A stretch of DNA of 13,147 nucleotides from an uncultured Fretibacterium sp. Lineage in GTDB: Bacteria > Synergistota > Synergistia > Synergistales > Aminobacteriaceae. The position numbers and the translations under genes were made by a program. The DNA is taken from contig NZ_CALHIQ010000017.1 of assembly GCF_938030725.1 (NCBI RefSeq), forward strand, positions 1 through 13,147. Direction: 5' to 3'. This document shows, piece after piece, positions 6,780-13,147 of this stretch. Position 1 is the first letter of the stretch. Each line of letters starts with the position of its first letter. Under the pieces are notes generated by a model. It saw only the letters and a program-made list of their open reading frames with translations. It had not been told where the DNA came from and made no database searches.

Positions 6780-7840
6780 CAGCAAACGCCCCTTTTCCTC
6801 AGTTCTCTCAGCGCATCGGCAAGCCGCTGGTCCTCCTGGCGCGTCCGTGCAGCGATGCGGACGCACCGCCCCTCCAGGCCGGGGAAGTTCCGCGTGTGAC
6901 GCACCACGATGCCCCGCTCCATCAGGCCCCGAATCAGGGCCTCGTCGTCCTCCGTCTCCATCAGAAAGTAGTGTACGCAGGACGGCCGCACGCGAAAGCC
7001 CGCCGCCTCCACCGCGCGGACCAGGCGGGGCGTCTCCTCGGCGTAGTGAGCCCGGAGCCTCGTCAGGAAGCCCTCATCCTCCATAAAGGCCAGGGCCAGT
7101 GCCTGGGCAAAGGCGTTGACGCTCCAGGTCGGCTGACGGCTCCCCAGGCGCCGAATCCACCCCTCCGTCGCCAACACGTAGCCGATGCGCGCCCCGCTCA
7201 GGTGGTACGTCTTGGTCAGGGAACGCAGCAGGAGGACGTTCGGCAGCGCGCTCAGGTCGAGCCTCTCCCCTTCGCGCGTCAGAAGGAAGTCGATGTACGC
7301 CTCGTCAATGGCCAGGGTCGCGTCCGGACGGTCCGCCGCAAAGCGGGCCAGCTCATCGAGCGGGAGGTATGCCCCCGTCGGGTTGCAGGGGTTGGACAGG
7401 ATCAAGAGGTCGGCGCGGTCCGCCGAATCGAGGCCGAAGACGTCCTCCACCTCCGCTCCAAAGGCGCGAAGCGCGCGGGCGTACTCCCCGTAGGAGGGCT
7501 GGAGCACCGCCGCACGGCGCCCGACGAAGAACGAGGCCAGAAGGTACAGCGCCTCGTTGGACCCGTTCGTAACGAGGACGTTCTCCAGGGCGAGCCCCTC
7601 GCGGGCGGCGATGAGGCGGCGCAGCGCCAGGCACTCGTCGTCCGGGTACGCGGACGCCAGGCGCGCCGTGTCGATCGCTCGGCCCACCGCCTCATCGGGC
7701 CAGGGGAGGGCGCAGGCATTCGTGCTGAAGTCGACGACGTCCGCCGGCATGGGGATGCCCAACGCGGCGTAGAGCTTCTCCGGGTTCGCCCCGTGGGCCC
7801 GCAGCGCATGGAGGGTTCCGCTGGAGGAAGGTTGGCTCAT
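6779..7840 (-). CDS. cobD: L-threonine-O-3-phosphate decarboxylase (CobD), PLP-dependent
   Basis: 353 residues. Fold-type I PLP enzyme of the HisC/CobD group. CobD decarboxylates threonine phosphate to (R)-1-amino-2-propanol phosphate, the linker of the cobalamin nucleotide loop. The N-terminus HGANPEKLYAALGI followed by VDFSTN resembles Salmonella CobD (HGGN, then DFSAN) more than histidinol-phosphate aminotransferase. Other motifs are LSNPCNPTG, DEAYIDFL, and SLTKTYHLSGARIGY with the PLP lysine at 210. Position between cbiB and cobQ supports CobD. The start at 7840 has GGAGAAGG just upstream. An in-frame ATG at 7858 would add six residues but has no clear ribosome binding site. The stop shares its A with the cobQ ATG. 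A HisC side activity cannot be excluded. Confidence 0.88.
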   Translation of the reverse strand: MSQPSSSGTLHALRAHGANPEKLYAALGIPMPADVVDFSTNACALPWPDEAVGRAIDTARLASAYPDDECLALRRLIAAREGLALENVLVTNGSNEALYLLASFFVGRRAAVLQPSYGEYARALRAFGAEVEDVFGLDSADRADLLILSNPCNPTGAYLPLDELARFAADRPDATLAIDEAYIDFLLTREGERLDLSALPNVLLLRSLTKTYHLSGARIGYVLATEGWIRRLGSRQPTWSVNAFAQALALAFMEDEGFLTRLRAHYAEETPRLVRAVEAAGFRVRPSCVHYFLMETEDDEALIRGLMERGIVVRHTRNFPGLEGRCVRIAARTRQEDQRLADALRELRKRGVC

Positions 7841-7879
7841 GCCCTTCTCCACACTCATCGTCTCGCAGAGGGCAAGGGT

Positions 7880-8848
7880 TCAGGCGAGCTGGAAGGGCAG
7901 GGCACAGAGCAGCGCAAAGAGGGCCGACGCCGCATCCAGCAGCCTGTGGGCCCGCAGGACGTCCGCCGCCTCGGGCGTCCGGGGTCCGTCCCCGAGGCAC
8001 GGGCGGGATTCGGCGACGCCGCCGTAGAGGGCGCCGCCCCCCAGCCTCAGCCCCAGAAGCCCCGCAAAGGCGCTCTCCCCATGGGCGCTGTTGGGGCTCT
8101 TGTGCTTTCTCCTGTCGCGCAGGAAGACCCGCATCCCCTCCCCCGCATCCATGCCGAGGCACGCCCCGGCCGCAAGGATGGCGAGCCCGCCGAGACGGGC
8201 GGGGATGAAGTTCAGCGCGTCGTCCAGCCGTGCCGCCGCACGTCCGAATTCGCGGTAGCGCACGTTTTCGTAGCCCACCATGGAGTCCATGGTGCTGACC
8301 GCCTTGAAGCCCCAGACGGCGAGGGCCATGCCGACGCCCTCTCCGACGGCCCAGCCCAGCGCGGCGAAGAACAGGACGGACATCACGCCGTCCACGGAGT
8401 TCTCCGCGACGGTCTCGACGGCTCCGCGCACGATGGAGGGCTCGTCCAGGTTCTCCGTGTCCCGTCCCACAACGCGGGACAGCGCCGTCCGCGCCCCAGG
8501 CAGGTTCCGGCGGAACAGCGCCAGGGCGACGGGCATCGTTTCGTCCTTCAGAGACCGCCACGCCAAAGCCGCGTAGAGCAGGTACACCTCGATCGCCGTC
8601 GCGAGGCCGCCGCCCCAGCCCGCCGCCCCAAGCAGGCCGGCTGCAACCGCGAGCGTCGAGAGCAGCACGAGGGCGCAGAGGCCCGCACCACGGGCGACGG
8701 CGTGGAGAGCGCCCGCCTCCGGGTAGAGCCGTCCTTCCCAGAAACGGATGAGGCGGCCGACCCCGACGACGGGATGGGGCAGGGCGTGGGGGTCGCCCAG
8801 GAGGACGTCCAGCAGAAGGGCAAAGCACAGCACGGTTGGAAAGGTCAT
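7880..8848 (-). CDS. cbiB: Adenosylcobinamide-phosphate synthase (CbiB)
   Basis: 322 residues. A membrane enzyme that joins adenosylcobyric acid to aminopropanol phosphate, giving adenosylcobinamide phosphate. Family signatures are all present: LLGDPHALPHPV near residues 16-27, SLKDET, the VGRDTENLDE block, VETVAENSVDGV, LDDALNFIPARL and HKSPNSAHGESAFAG, followed by LGLRLGG. Several hydrophobic segments alternate with these loops, as expected for an integral membrane protein. The start at 8848 has AGAGGA 6 nt upstream. An upstream TTG at 8866 would add six residues and has no good site. It is the first gene of the minus-strand operon, 39 nt ahead of cobD, whose product it consumes together with that of CobQ. 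Confidence 0.95.
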   Translation of the reverse strand: MTFPTVLCFALLLDVLLGDPHALPHPVVGVGRLIRFWEGRLYPEAGALHAVARGAGLCALVLLSTLAVAAGLLGAAGWGGGLATAIEVYLLYAALAWRSLKDETMPVALALFRRNLPGARTALSRVVGRDTENLDEPSIVRGAVETVAENSVDGVMSVLFFAALGWAVGEGVGMALAVWGFKAVSTMDSMVGYENVRYREFGRAAARLDDALNFIPARLGGLAILAAGACLGMDAGEGMRVFLRDRRKHKSPNSAHGESAFAGLLGLRLGGGALYGGVAESRPCLGDGPRTPEAADVLRAHRLLDAASALFALLCALPFQLA

Positions 8849-9016
8849 AACGCATCCTCTTTTCAACGAAAGAACTCAGGGAGGCCTCGGTTCGCCGCCC
8901 GTCAGTTTTTATTATACAATTATGTGGGCTGCGTGAGGAAAATTTACTCTACCCAAGGGAGTACTACAAATCAAAGAACCGACGAAATTCATGACCTTTC
9001 GGGGGGAATCTTGAAC
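8849..9016. promoter_or_regulatory. Divergent control region between cbiB and cobT
   Basis: An AT-rich island (about 8905-8995) separates the two divergent cobalamin units. For cbiB, the minus strand reads TATAAT at 8916-8911, with a weak TCCTCA 17 nt before it (8939-8934), giving a leader of about 55 nt. On the plus strand TATACAAT occupies almost the same bases (8913-8920) but lacks a clear -35. A small dyad, TACTC at 8945-8949 with GAGTA at 8959-8963, lies on the cobT side and could be an operator. I see no conserved B12-box sequence on either strand, so a cobalamin riboswitch is not supported. Confidence 0.5.
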
Positions 9017-10119
9017 ATGCGGGAACAGTTAACGATCGAGCAGGCGGTGGCGCGCATCGCACCCCTGGACGTGGCGGCCGTGAGGGCCGGTCCACGATCC
9101 CCGCCGAGGAGCGCCAGAAGGGCCTGCTGAAGCCCGTGGGGAGCCTTGGAGAGCTGGAGGCGCTCTCCATTCGCCTCGCGGGCATCACGGGACAGGTGAA
9201 GAACTCCATCGACCGGCGGGTACACCTGCTCTTCGGGTCGGACCACGGCGTCTACGACGAGGGCGTATCGGGCTCGCCGCAGTACTTCACCAGAGTGTTG
9301 ATGGAGTTCTACGCGGCGGACGTGGGCTGCGGCATCAACGTGCTGTGCCGCAGGGCCGGGGTGGACCTCCGCCTCTTTGACCTGGGCGTCCGGGACCTGG
9401 GGCCGACGCCCAGGGTGGACGCAAGCTGCAAGCTCATGCCAAGGGGGACGGAGAACTTCGCCAGGGGACGGGCCATGACGCCCGAAACGGCGCGGCGGGC
9501 CGTCGAGTTCGGCATCGAGTGCGCGGGGCGGGCACGGGAGGACGGCTATCAGATCCTGGGCGCAGGCGAGGTGGGCATGGGCAACACGACGCCGGCCGCA
9601 GCCTGCATCATGGCCGCGTTGAACTCACGGGACAGCGACCTCGTCGGGCGCGGAGGCGGCCTGACGGACGCGGCCTTCGAGACGAAGAAGCGCGTGATCC
9701 TCGAAGCACTGGATCGGCACCGTCCCGACCCACAGGACGCACTGGACATCCTGTCCTGCGTCGGGGGGCTCGACCTCGCGGCCATGACGGGCGTCTTCCT
9801 GGGCTCGGCGGCCTACCGCGTCCCGGCGGTGGTCGATGGGGTGATCGCCATCGCGGCGGCGCTCCTGGCCTCCCTCATCGCCCCGCTCTCCAGGGAGTTC
9901 CTGATCGCGTCCCACCGGTCGGTGGAGCCGGCCTACGCGGCCGTGGCGGAGGCCATGGGGCTGCACCCCCTGCTCACGCTGGACATGAGGCTGGGCGAGG
10001 GGACGGGCTGCCCCATTGCCATGCAGATCGTGGACGACGCGCTGACCGTCATGAACGAGATGGGAACCTTCGCGGAGGTGTCGCTGGAGTCGGAGTACCG
10101 GGAGGTGCTGAAACCATAG
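9017..10119 (+). CDS. cobT: Nicotinate-nucleotide-dimethylbenzimidazole phosphoribosyltransferase (CobT), frame broken near the N-terminus
   Basis: CobT transfers ribose phosphate from nicotinate mononucleotide to the lower-ligand base, making the alpha-ribazole phosphate used in the cobalamin nucleotide loop. The N-terminus MREQLTIEQAVARIAPLDVAAVRA reads from ATG 9017 in one frame, which stops at 9128-9130. The rest, from about 9103 (AEERQKGLLKPVGSLGELE) to the stop at 10117-10119, reads in another frame. The body is fully conserved: GSDHGVYDEGV, GAGEVGMGNTTPAAA, the GRGGGL block, DILSCVGGLDLAAMTGV, and MRLGEGTG with the catalytic Glu codon at 9997. ATG 9017 has GGGGGG about 10 nt upstream. 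As written, only a GTG at 9136 could start the body frame, giving 327 residues without the KP of the family KPxGSLG motif. It may be a sequence error, a recent mutation, or less likely recoding. Confidence 0.85.
9083..9106 (+). other. Site of the cobT frame break
   Basis: Between the codons for VRA (ending 9088) and AEERQ (from 9103) lie 14 bases that break the frame. Removing them restores the 13-residue spacing between PLD and LLKP that I recall from Salmonella CobT. GCCG occurs at both edges (9086-9089 and 9103-9106). A single missing base anywhere nearby would also restore the frame but would leave about five extra residues. Confidence 0.6.
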
Positions 10120-10138
10120 CGCCGCGCAAACGCACAAA

Positions 10139-10167
10139 TTGAAAAATCCGCCTCTTTCTGATATTCT
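10139..10167 (+). promoter_or_regulatory. Sigma70-type promoter for gpmA
   Basis: TTGAAA at 10139-10144 and TATTCT at 10162-10167 are separated by exactly 17 nt. A TG at 10159-10160 forms an extended -10 (TGATATTCT). Expected transcription start is near 10174, leaving a leader of about 93 nt that contains a 7-bp dyad (CGCGCGG at 10203-10209, CCGCGCG at 10228-10234). It is the best-formed promoter in the window. Confidence 0.6.
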
Positions 10168-10249
10168 TGAATCACACATCATCAGGATTCTTTTGCGTCC
10201 TTCGCGCGGACGGACGACGCGGTCGCGCCGCGCGCTGGTCTTTAAACTT

Positions 10250-10258
10250 GAGGGGAGG
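10250..10258 (+). promoter_or_regulatory. Shine-Dalgarno for the GTG start of gpmA
   Basis: GAGGGGAGG lies 8 nt before GTG 10267. It supports the GTG start, since no ATG is available at the conserved N-terminus. Confidence 0.7.
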
Positions 10259-10266
10259 CCTTTTCA

Positions 10267-11013
10267 GTGTACGAGATCGTCCTGATACGTCACGGCGAGA
10301 GCGCATGGAACAGGGAGAACCGCTTCACGGGCTGGACGGACGTGCCGCTGTCCGAGAAGGGCGTCCAGGAAGCCAGGGCCGCAGGACAGCTCCTGAAGGA
10401 GGAGGGCTGCGCTTTCGACCTGGCCTTCACCTCGGTCCTGAAGCGGGCCGTCAAGACGCTGTGGCTGGTCCTGGAGGAGATGGACCTCATGTGGATCCCC
10501 ATCCGAAACTCGTGGAAGCTGAACGAGCGCCATTACGGCGCCCTCCAGGGACTGAACAAGGCGGACACCGCGGCGAAGTACGGCGACGCGCAGGTGAAGA
10601 TCTGGCGCCGCAGCTACGACGTGCGCCCGCCGTTCCTGAAGGAGGACGACGAACGCTACCCGGGGAAGGACCCGCGCTACGCGAACCTCGCGAAATCGGA
10701 GCTCCCCGCTGGCGAGTGCCTGGCGGACACCGTGGCCCGCGTGGTCCCCTACTGGAAGGAGACCATCGTCCCGGAGGTCCGCGCCGGACGCAGGGTCATC
10801 ATCGCGGCCCACGGCAACAGCCTGAGGGCGCTCGTGAAGTACCTGGACAACATCTCCGACAAGGACATCCTGGAGCTCAACATCCCGACGGGCGTCCCGC
10901 TCCTCTACCGGCTGAACGACGACATGACGCCCGAATCCCACCGCTACCTCGGCGACGCCGACGCCATCGCAACGGCTCAGGCCGCCGTCGCGAACCAGGG
11001 CAAGGCGAAGTGA
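10267..11013 (+). CDS. gpmA: 2,3-bisphosphoglycerate-dependent phosphoglycerate mutase
   Basis: 248 residues from a GTG start, the standard length of the cofactor-dependent enzyme. It interconverts 3- and 2-phosphoglycerate in glycolysis and gluconeogenesis. The histidine-phosphatase motif LIRHGESAWN gives the phosphorylated His9. NRFTGWTDVPLSEKG follows, then LNERHYGALQGLNK with the catalytic Glu87, and the second catalytic His182 in AAHGNSLRALVKYL. The insert with RRSYDVRPP and the tail NIPTGVPLLYRL are typical of true GpmA rather than of other histidine phosphatases. It has its own promoter just downstream of cobT and lies 100 nt before the aminotransferase gene with no terminator between, so the two are probably co-transcribed. 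Confidence 0.95.
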   Translation: MYEIVLIRHGESAWNRENRFTGWTDVPLSEKGVQEARAAGQLLKEEGCAFDLAFTSVLKRAVKTLWLVLEEMDLMWIPIRNSWKLNERHYGALQGLNKADTAAKYGDAQVKIWRRSYDVRPPFLKEDDERYPGKDPRYANLAKSELPAGECLADTVARVVPYWKETIVPEVRAGRRVIIAAHGNSLRALVKYLDNISDKDILELNIPTGVPLLYRLNDDMTPESHRYLGDADAIATAQAAVANQGKAK

Positions 11014-11113
11014 TCCCAAAGCGCGGAGGACGCGTGCACCCCGAACCCGCGGCCCTGTCCTCCGAGCACGACATCGTTCATTGACTCATTTCAACGTTAA
11101 GGAGGTCATCTTC
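11014..11113 (+). other. Spacer between gpmA and the aminotransferase
   Basis: 100 nt without a terminator-like hairpin. TTGACT at 11081-11086 resembles a -35, but no -10 is found at the right distance. AGGAGG at 11100-11105, 8 nt before ATG 11114, sets the downstream start. Confidence 0.5.
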
Positions 11114-12322
11114 ATGCGTTTTTCCGAGCGAATCAAAGCGCTTTCCGCATCCCCCATCCGCCGCCTCATCCCCTACGCCGACGAGGCAAAGGCCAAGGGC
11201 AAGAAGGTCTTTCACCTCAACATCGGCCAGCCGGACATCAAGACGCCCCAGGGGTATTTTGACGCCATCCGCAGCTTCAAGGTCGACACCATCGCCTACG
11301 CTGCCTCGCAGGGGCGCAACGAGCTGCGCGACGCCATCAGCGCCTATTACCACGCCTGGGACATCCCCTACGACCGGGACGACATCTACATCACGAACGG
11401 CGGCAGCGAAGCCCTCTCCTTTGCCGTGCAGGCCATCTGCGACCCCGGCGACGAGATCCTGCTGCCGGAGCCCTTCTACGCGAACTACAACACCTTCGCC
11501 AACGCCGCTCTGGCGAAGATCGTCCCCATCCCAACGAGGGCCGAGGAGGGCTTCCACCTGCCCCCCCTGGAGGCGATCGAGAAGCTCGTCACGCCCCGAA
11601 CGAGGGCCCTCTGGTTCTCGAACCCCGGCAACCCGACGGGCGCCGTCTACACTCAGAAGGAGCTGGAGGCAGCGGCCCAGCTGGCGAAGAAGCACGACCT
11701 CTATATCATCGCGGACGAGGTCTACCGCGAGTTCACCTACGACGGCGACAAGTTCACGAGCTTCGCCAGCTTCCCGGACATCCGGGACCGGGTCATCATG
11801 ATCGACTCCGTGTCCAAGCGCTTCAGCGCGTGCGGCGCACGCATCGGCTGCATCGCCATCAAGAACAAGGACTTCATGGCGCAGGTCCTGAAGCTCTGCC
11901 AGGCCCGCCTCTGCGTTTCCACGCTGGAGCAGGTGGGCGCCACGGCCCTCTACGCCACGCCCAAGAGTTACCTGGAGGAGGTCAACCGGGAGTACAAGAC
12001 GCGCCGCGACACGCTCTACAAGGCCTTAAAGGAGATCGACGGCGTCATCTGCGAGGAGCCCAAGGGCGCCTTCTACATCATGGTGAAGTTCCCCGTGGAC
12101 GACTGCGAGAAGTTCATCATCTGGATGCTGCAGAACTTCGACGTCAACGGCGAAACGACCATGGGCGCGCCGGGCAGCGGCTTCTACGCCACGCCGGGGC
12201 GCGGGAAGGACGAGATGCGACTGGCCTACGTCCTGAAGACGGAGGACCTGATCAAATCGGGGAACATCCTGAAACAGGCCGTAGCGGCCTACCCGGGGCG
12301 CATTGAGGCCATCCGGGCCTAG
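11114..12322 (+). CDS. Class I/II PLP-dependent aminotransferase (aspartate aminotransferase-like)
   Basis: 402 residues. A cytoplasmic fold-type I aminotransferase, probably moving the amino group between aspartate or another amino acid and 2-oxoglutarate. Exact substrate is uncertain. Recognisable elements are LNIGQPDIKTP near the N-terminus, YAASQGRNELRDAI, NGGSEALSFA, SNPGNPTGAVY, ADEVYREFTYDG, the PLP-binding Lys235 in SVSKRFSACGARIG, and the C-terminal FYATPGRGKDEMRLAYVL, whose Arg should bind the substrate carboxylate. Length and order are complete. The ATG at 11114 is preferred because AGGAGG lies 8 nt upstream. A TTG at 11081 in the same frame would add 11 residues unlike the family, and it lies before the ribosome binding site. 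A strong terminator follows. Confidence 0.9.
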   Translation: MRFSERIKALSASPIRRLIPYADEAKAKGKKVFHLNIGQPDIKTPQGYFDAIRSFKVDTIAYAASQGRNELRDAISAYYHAWDIPYDRDDIYITNGGSEALSFAVQAICDPGDEILLPEPFYANYNTFANAALAKIVPIPTRAEEGFHLPPLEAIEKLVTPRTRALWFSNPGNPTGAVYTQKELEAAAQLAKKHDLYIIADEVYREFTYDGDKFTSFASFPDIRDRVIMIDSVSKRFSACGARIGCIAIKNKDFMAQVLKLCQARLCVSTLEQVGATALYATPKSYLEEVNREYKTRRDTLYKALKEIDGVICEEPKGAFYIMVKFPVDDCEKFIIWMLQNFDVNGETTMGAPGSGFYATPGRGKDEMRLAYVLKTEDLIKSGNILKQAVAAYPGRIEAIRA

Positions 12323-12337
12323 CGTTCGCCCCAACGC

Positions 12338-12374
12338 AAGGGCCGGCGGGGGGACACCCTGCCGGCCCTTTTTT
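12338..12374 (+). terminator. Intrinsic terminator after the aminotransferase
   Basis: A perfect 10-bp stem pairs AAGGGCCGGC at 12338-12347 with GCCGGCCCTT at 12361-12370, with a 13-nt loop, and runs into six Ts at 12369-12374. It lies 15 nt after the stop codon and is a textbook Rho-independent terminator closing the gpmA-aminotransferase unit. Confidence 0.92.
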
Positions 12375-12412
12375 CAAGCCAGACCGTCAAAAGATAAGGA
12401 GCTGCGTCATCC

Positions 12413-13111
12413 ATGGAATTTTTAAGTAGGGTCCCCGCCGGGGGAACGCTCTTCAACGTCGCTGCCGTCGCTCTCGGCGCTACCCTGGGCCTCGCCCTGG
12501 GGCGTTTCATCCCAGAGCGCCTGAACCACACGATCTTTCACTGCTTCGGGCTCTTCACGCTCTGCCTCGGCGTGGGCATGAGCCTGAAGATGCAGGACGC
12601 CGTCGCCGTCCTGGCAAGCCTCGTTCTGGGCGCGCTCATCGGGGACTGGCTTCGGCTGGATGATCGGCTGAACGGGCTGGGCGACGCCCTGAAGGCGCGC
12701 TTTCACCTTGCGGAAAGCCACTTCACGCAGGGGTTCGTCACGGCGACGCTGCTCTTCTGCACCGGCTCCATGGGCATCATCGGCGCCATCGACGACGGCC
12801 TGCGCCACGACCCCACGCTGCTCGTCACGAAGGGCGTCCTGGACGGTATCGCCTCCGTCTTTCTGGCCGGGTCCTTCGGGTCGGGGGTCCTGTTCTCCGT
12901 CCTGCCGATAGCCCTCTATCAGGGCGGGCTGACCCTTCTGGCGGTCCGAATGGCGCCCTTCCTCACGGAACGGCTGTACGCCAACCTGTCGGCTCTGGGA
13001 GGACTGATGATCCTCGGCATCGGGCTGAACCTCCTGGGGCTCACAAAGCTCAAGCTCTGCGACCTGTTGCCGGGCCTGGTGCTGATCGTCCTCATCACGG
13101 CGCTGCTGTAG
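12413..13111 (+). CDS. DUF554 family membrane protein (YqgA/YdfK-like)
   Basis: 232 residues, nearly all hydrophobic, with about six to seven predicted membrane segments (roughly 12-30, 43-60, 63-80, 108-127, 144-170, 193-211 and 215-232). It matches the DUF554 family of uncharacterised inner-membrane proteins. Family signatures seen are GTLFNVAAVALGATLGLALG with RFIPERL after it, the LGALIGDWLRLDDRL segment, GFVTATLLFCTGSMGIIGAIDDGL around residues 107-130, and TKGVLDGIASVFLA followed by LPIALYQGGLTLLA. The biochemical role is unknown and a transport function is only a guess. AAGGAG lies 11 nt before the ATG. It follows a strong terminator within 40 nt, so its promoter must overlap the terminator region or it depends on read-through. 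The gene is complete. Confidence 0.88.
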   Translation: MEFLSRVPAGGTLFNVAAVALGATLGLALGRFIPERLNHTIFHCFGLFTLCLGVGMSLKMQDAVAVLASLVLGALIGDWLRLDDRLNGLGDALKARFHLAESHFTQGFVTATLLFCTGSMGIIGAIDDGLRHDPTLLVTKGVLDGIASVFLAGSFGSGVLFSVLPIALYQGGLTLLAVRMAPFLTERLYANLSALGGLMILGIGLNLLGLTKLKLCDLLPGLVLIVLITALL

Positions 13112-13147
13112 CCGCTCACCGCCCTCCTGGGGCCATCGTCACGCGGG
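13112..13147. other. End of window after the DUF554 gene
   Basis: 36 nt. No gene, hairpin or promoter is recognisable. Confidence 0.5.

Noticed and set aside
8849..9016. Cobalamin riboswitch upstream of cbiB or cobT
   Set aside because: No B12-box-like sequence on either strand, and the likely leaders (about 55 and 90 nt) are shorter than the usual element.
9083..9100. Programmed -1 frameshifting in cobT
   Set aside because: No X-XXY-YYZ heptamer and no obvious downstream stem are visible, and recoding is not known for this family. An insertion, deletion or sequence error is more likely.
6896..9130. A 744-codon open frame on the plus strand opposite cobD and cbiB
   Set aside because: Its translation, rich in Arg, Gly, Gln and His, resembles no family and mirrors the codon pattern of the minus-strand cobalamin genes. 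It is a by-product of high GC. Only its last 38 codons, from 9017, overlap a true coding segment (the cobT N-terminus).
9136..10119. GTG 9136 as the true start of a shorter CobT
   Set aside because: It would begin inside the conserved KPxGSLG motif, has no well-placed Shine-Dalgarno, and ignores the good CobT N-terminus just upstream in another frame.
10158..10190. Nested dyads CTGAT/ATCAG and GAATC/GATTC followed by TTTT after cobT
   Set aside because: Stems are only 5 bp with long AT-rich loops, too weak for a terminator, and they overlap the gpmA -10. Chance is likely.
11081..11113. TTG 11081 as start of the aminotransferase
   Set aside because: The ribosome binding site at 11100-11105 lies downstream of it and the added residues do not match the family. 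ATG 11114 is better.

Overview
The window is a GC-rich (about two-thirds G+C by eye), gene-dense piece of bacterial chromosome. It carries eleven protein genes and no RNA genes, insertion sequences, CRISPR arrays or long repeats that I can recognise. The content fits a fermentative anaerobe with its own cobalamin pathway: late corrinoid genes of the cbi/cob type, a cofactor-dependent phosphoglycerate mutase, a class I aminotransferase and a DUF554 membrane protein. The overall flavour suggests Synergistota, but that is an inference from gene character, not shown by any marker.

Layout. (1) Positions 1-217: leader with an AT-rich promoter-like patch and a strong Shine-Dalgarno ahead of a TTG start. 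(2) 218-4141, plus strand: two tandem, clearly paralogous acyl-CoA/acyl-ACP ligases of the AMP-forming family, then exodeoxyribonuclease III only 3 nt after the second ligase. (3) 4293-5129, plus strand: a secreted M48-type zinc metalloprotease. (4) 5180-5226: a long perfect hairpin in the convergent gap. (5) 5277-8848, minus strand: cobalamin operon cbiB -> cobD -> cobQ, with cobD and cobQ overlapping as TGATG. (6) 8849-9016: AT-rich divergent control region. (7) 9017-10119, plus strand: cobT, whose reading frame is broken near the N-terminus in the sequence given. (8) 10139-12374, plus strand: a well-formed promoter, gpmA, a class I aminotransferase and a strong intrinsic terminator. (9) 12413-13111, plus strand: DUF554 membrane protein.

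How the genes work together. CobQ (amidation of the corrin ring to adenosylcobyric acid), CobD (decarboxylation of threonine phosphate to aminopropanol phosphate) and CbiB (joining those two products) are consecutive steps. CobT, read divergently, activates the lower-ligand base for the same nucleotide loop. The other genes are housekeeping: fatty-acid activation, DNA repair, envelope proteolysis, glycolysis and amino-acid transamination.

I did not find an undescribed system here. The observation most worth checking is the cobT frame break: a short extra segment at about 9086-9102, flanked by GCCG repeats, or alternatively one missing base, separates an intact CobT N-terminus from an intact CobT body.
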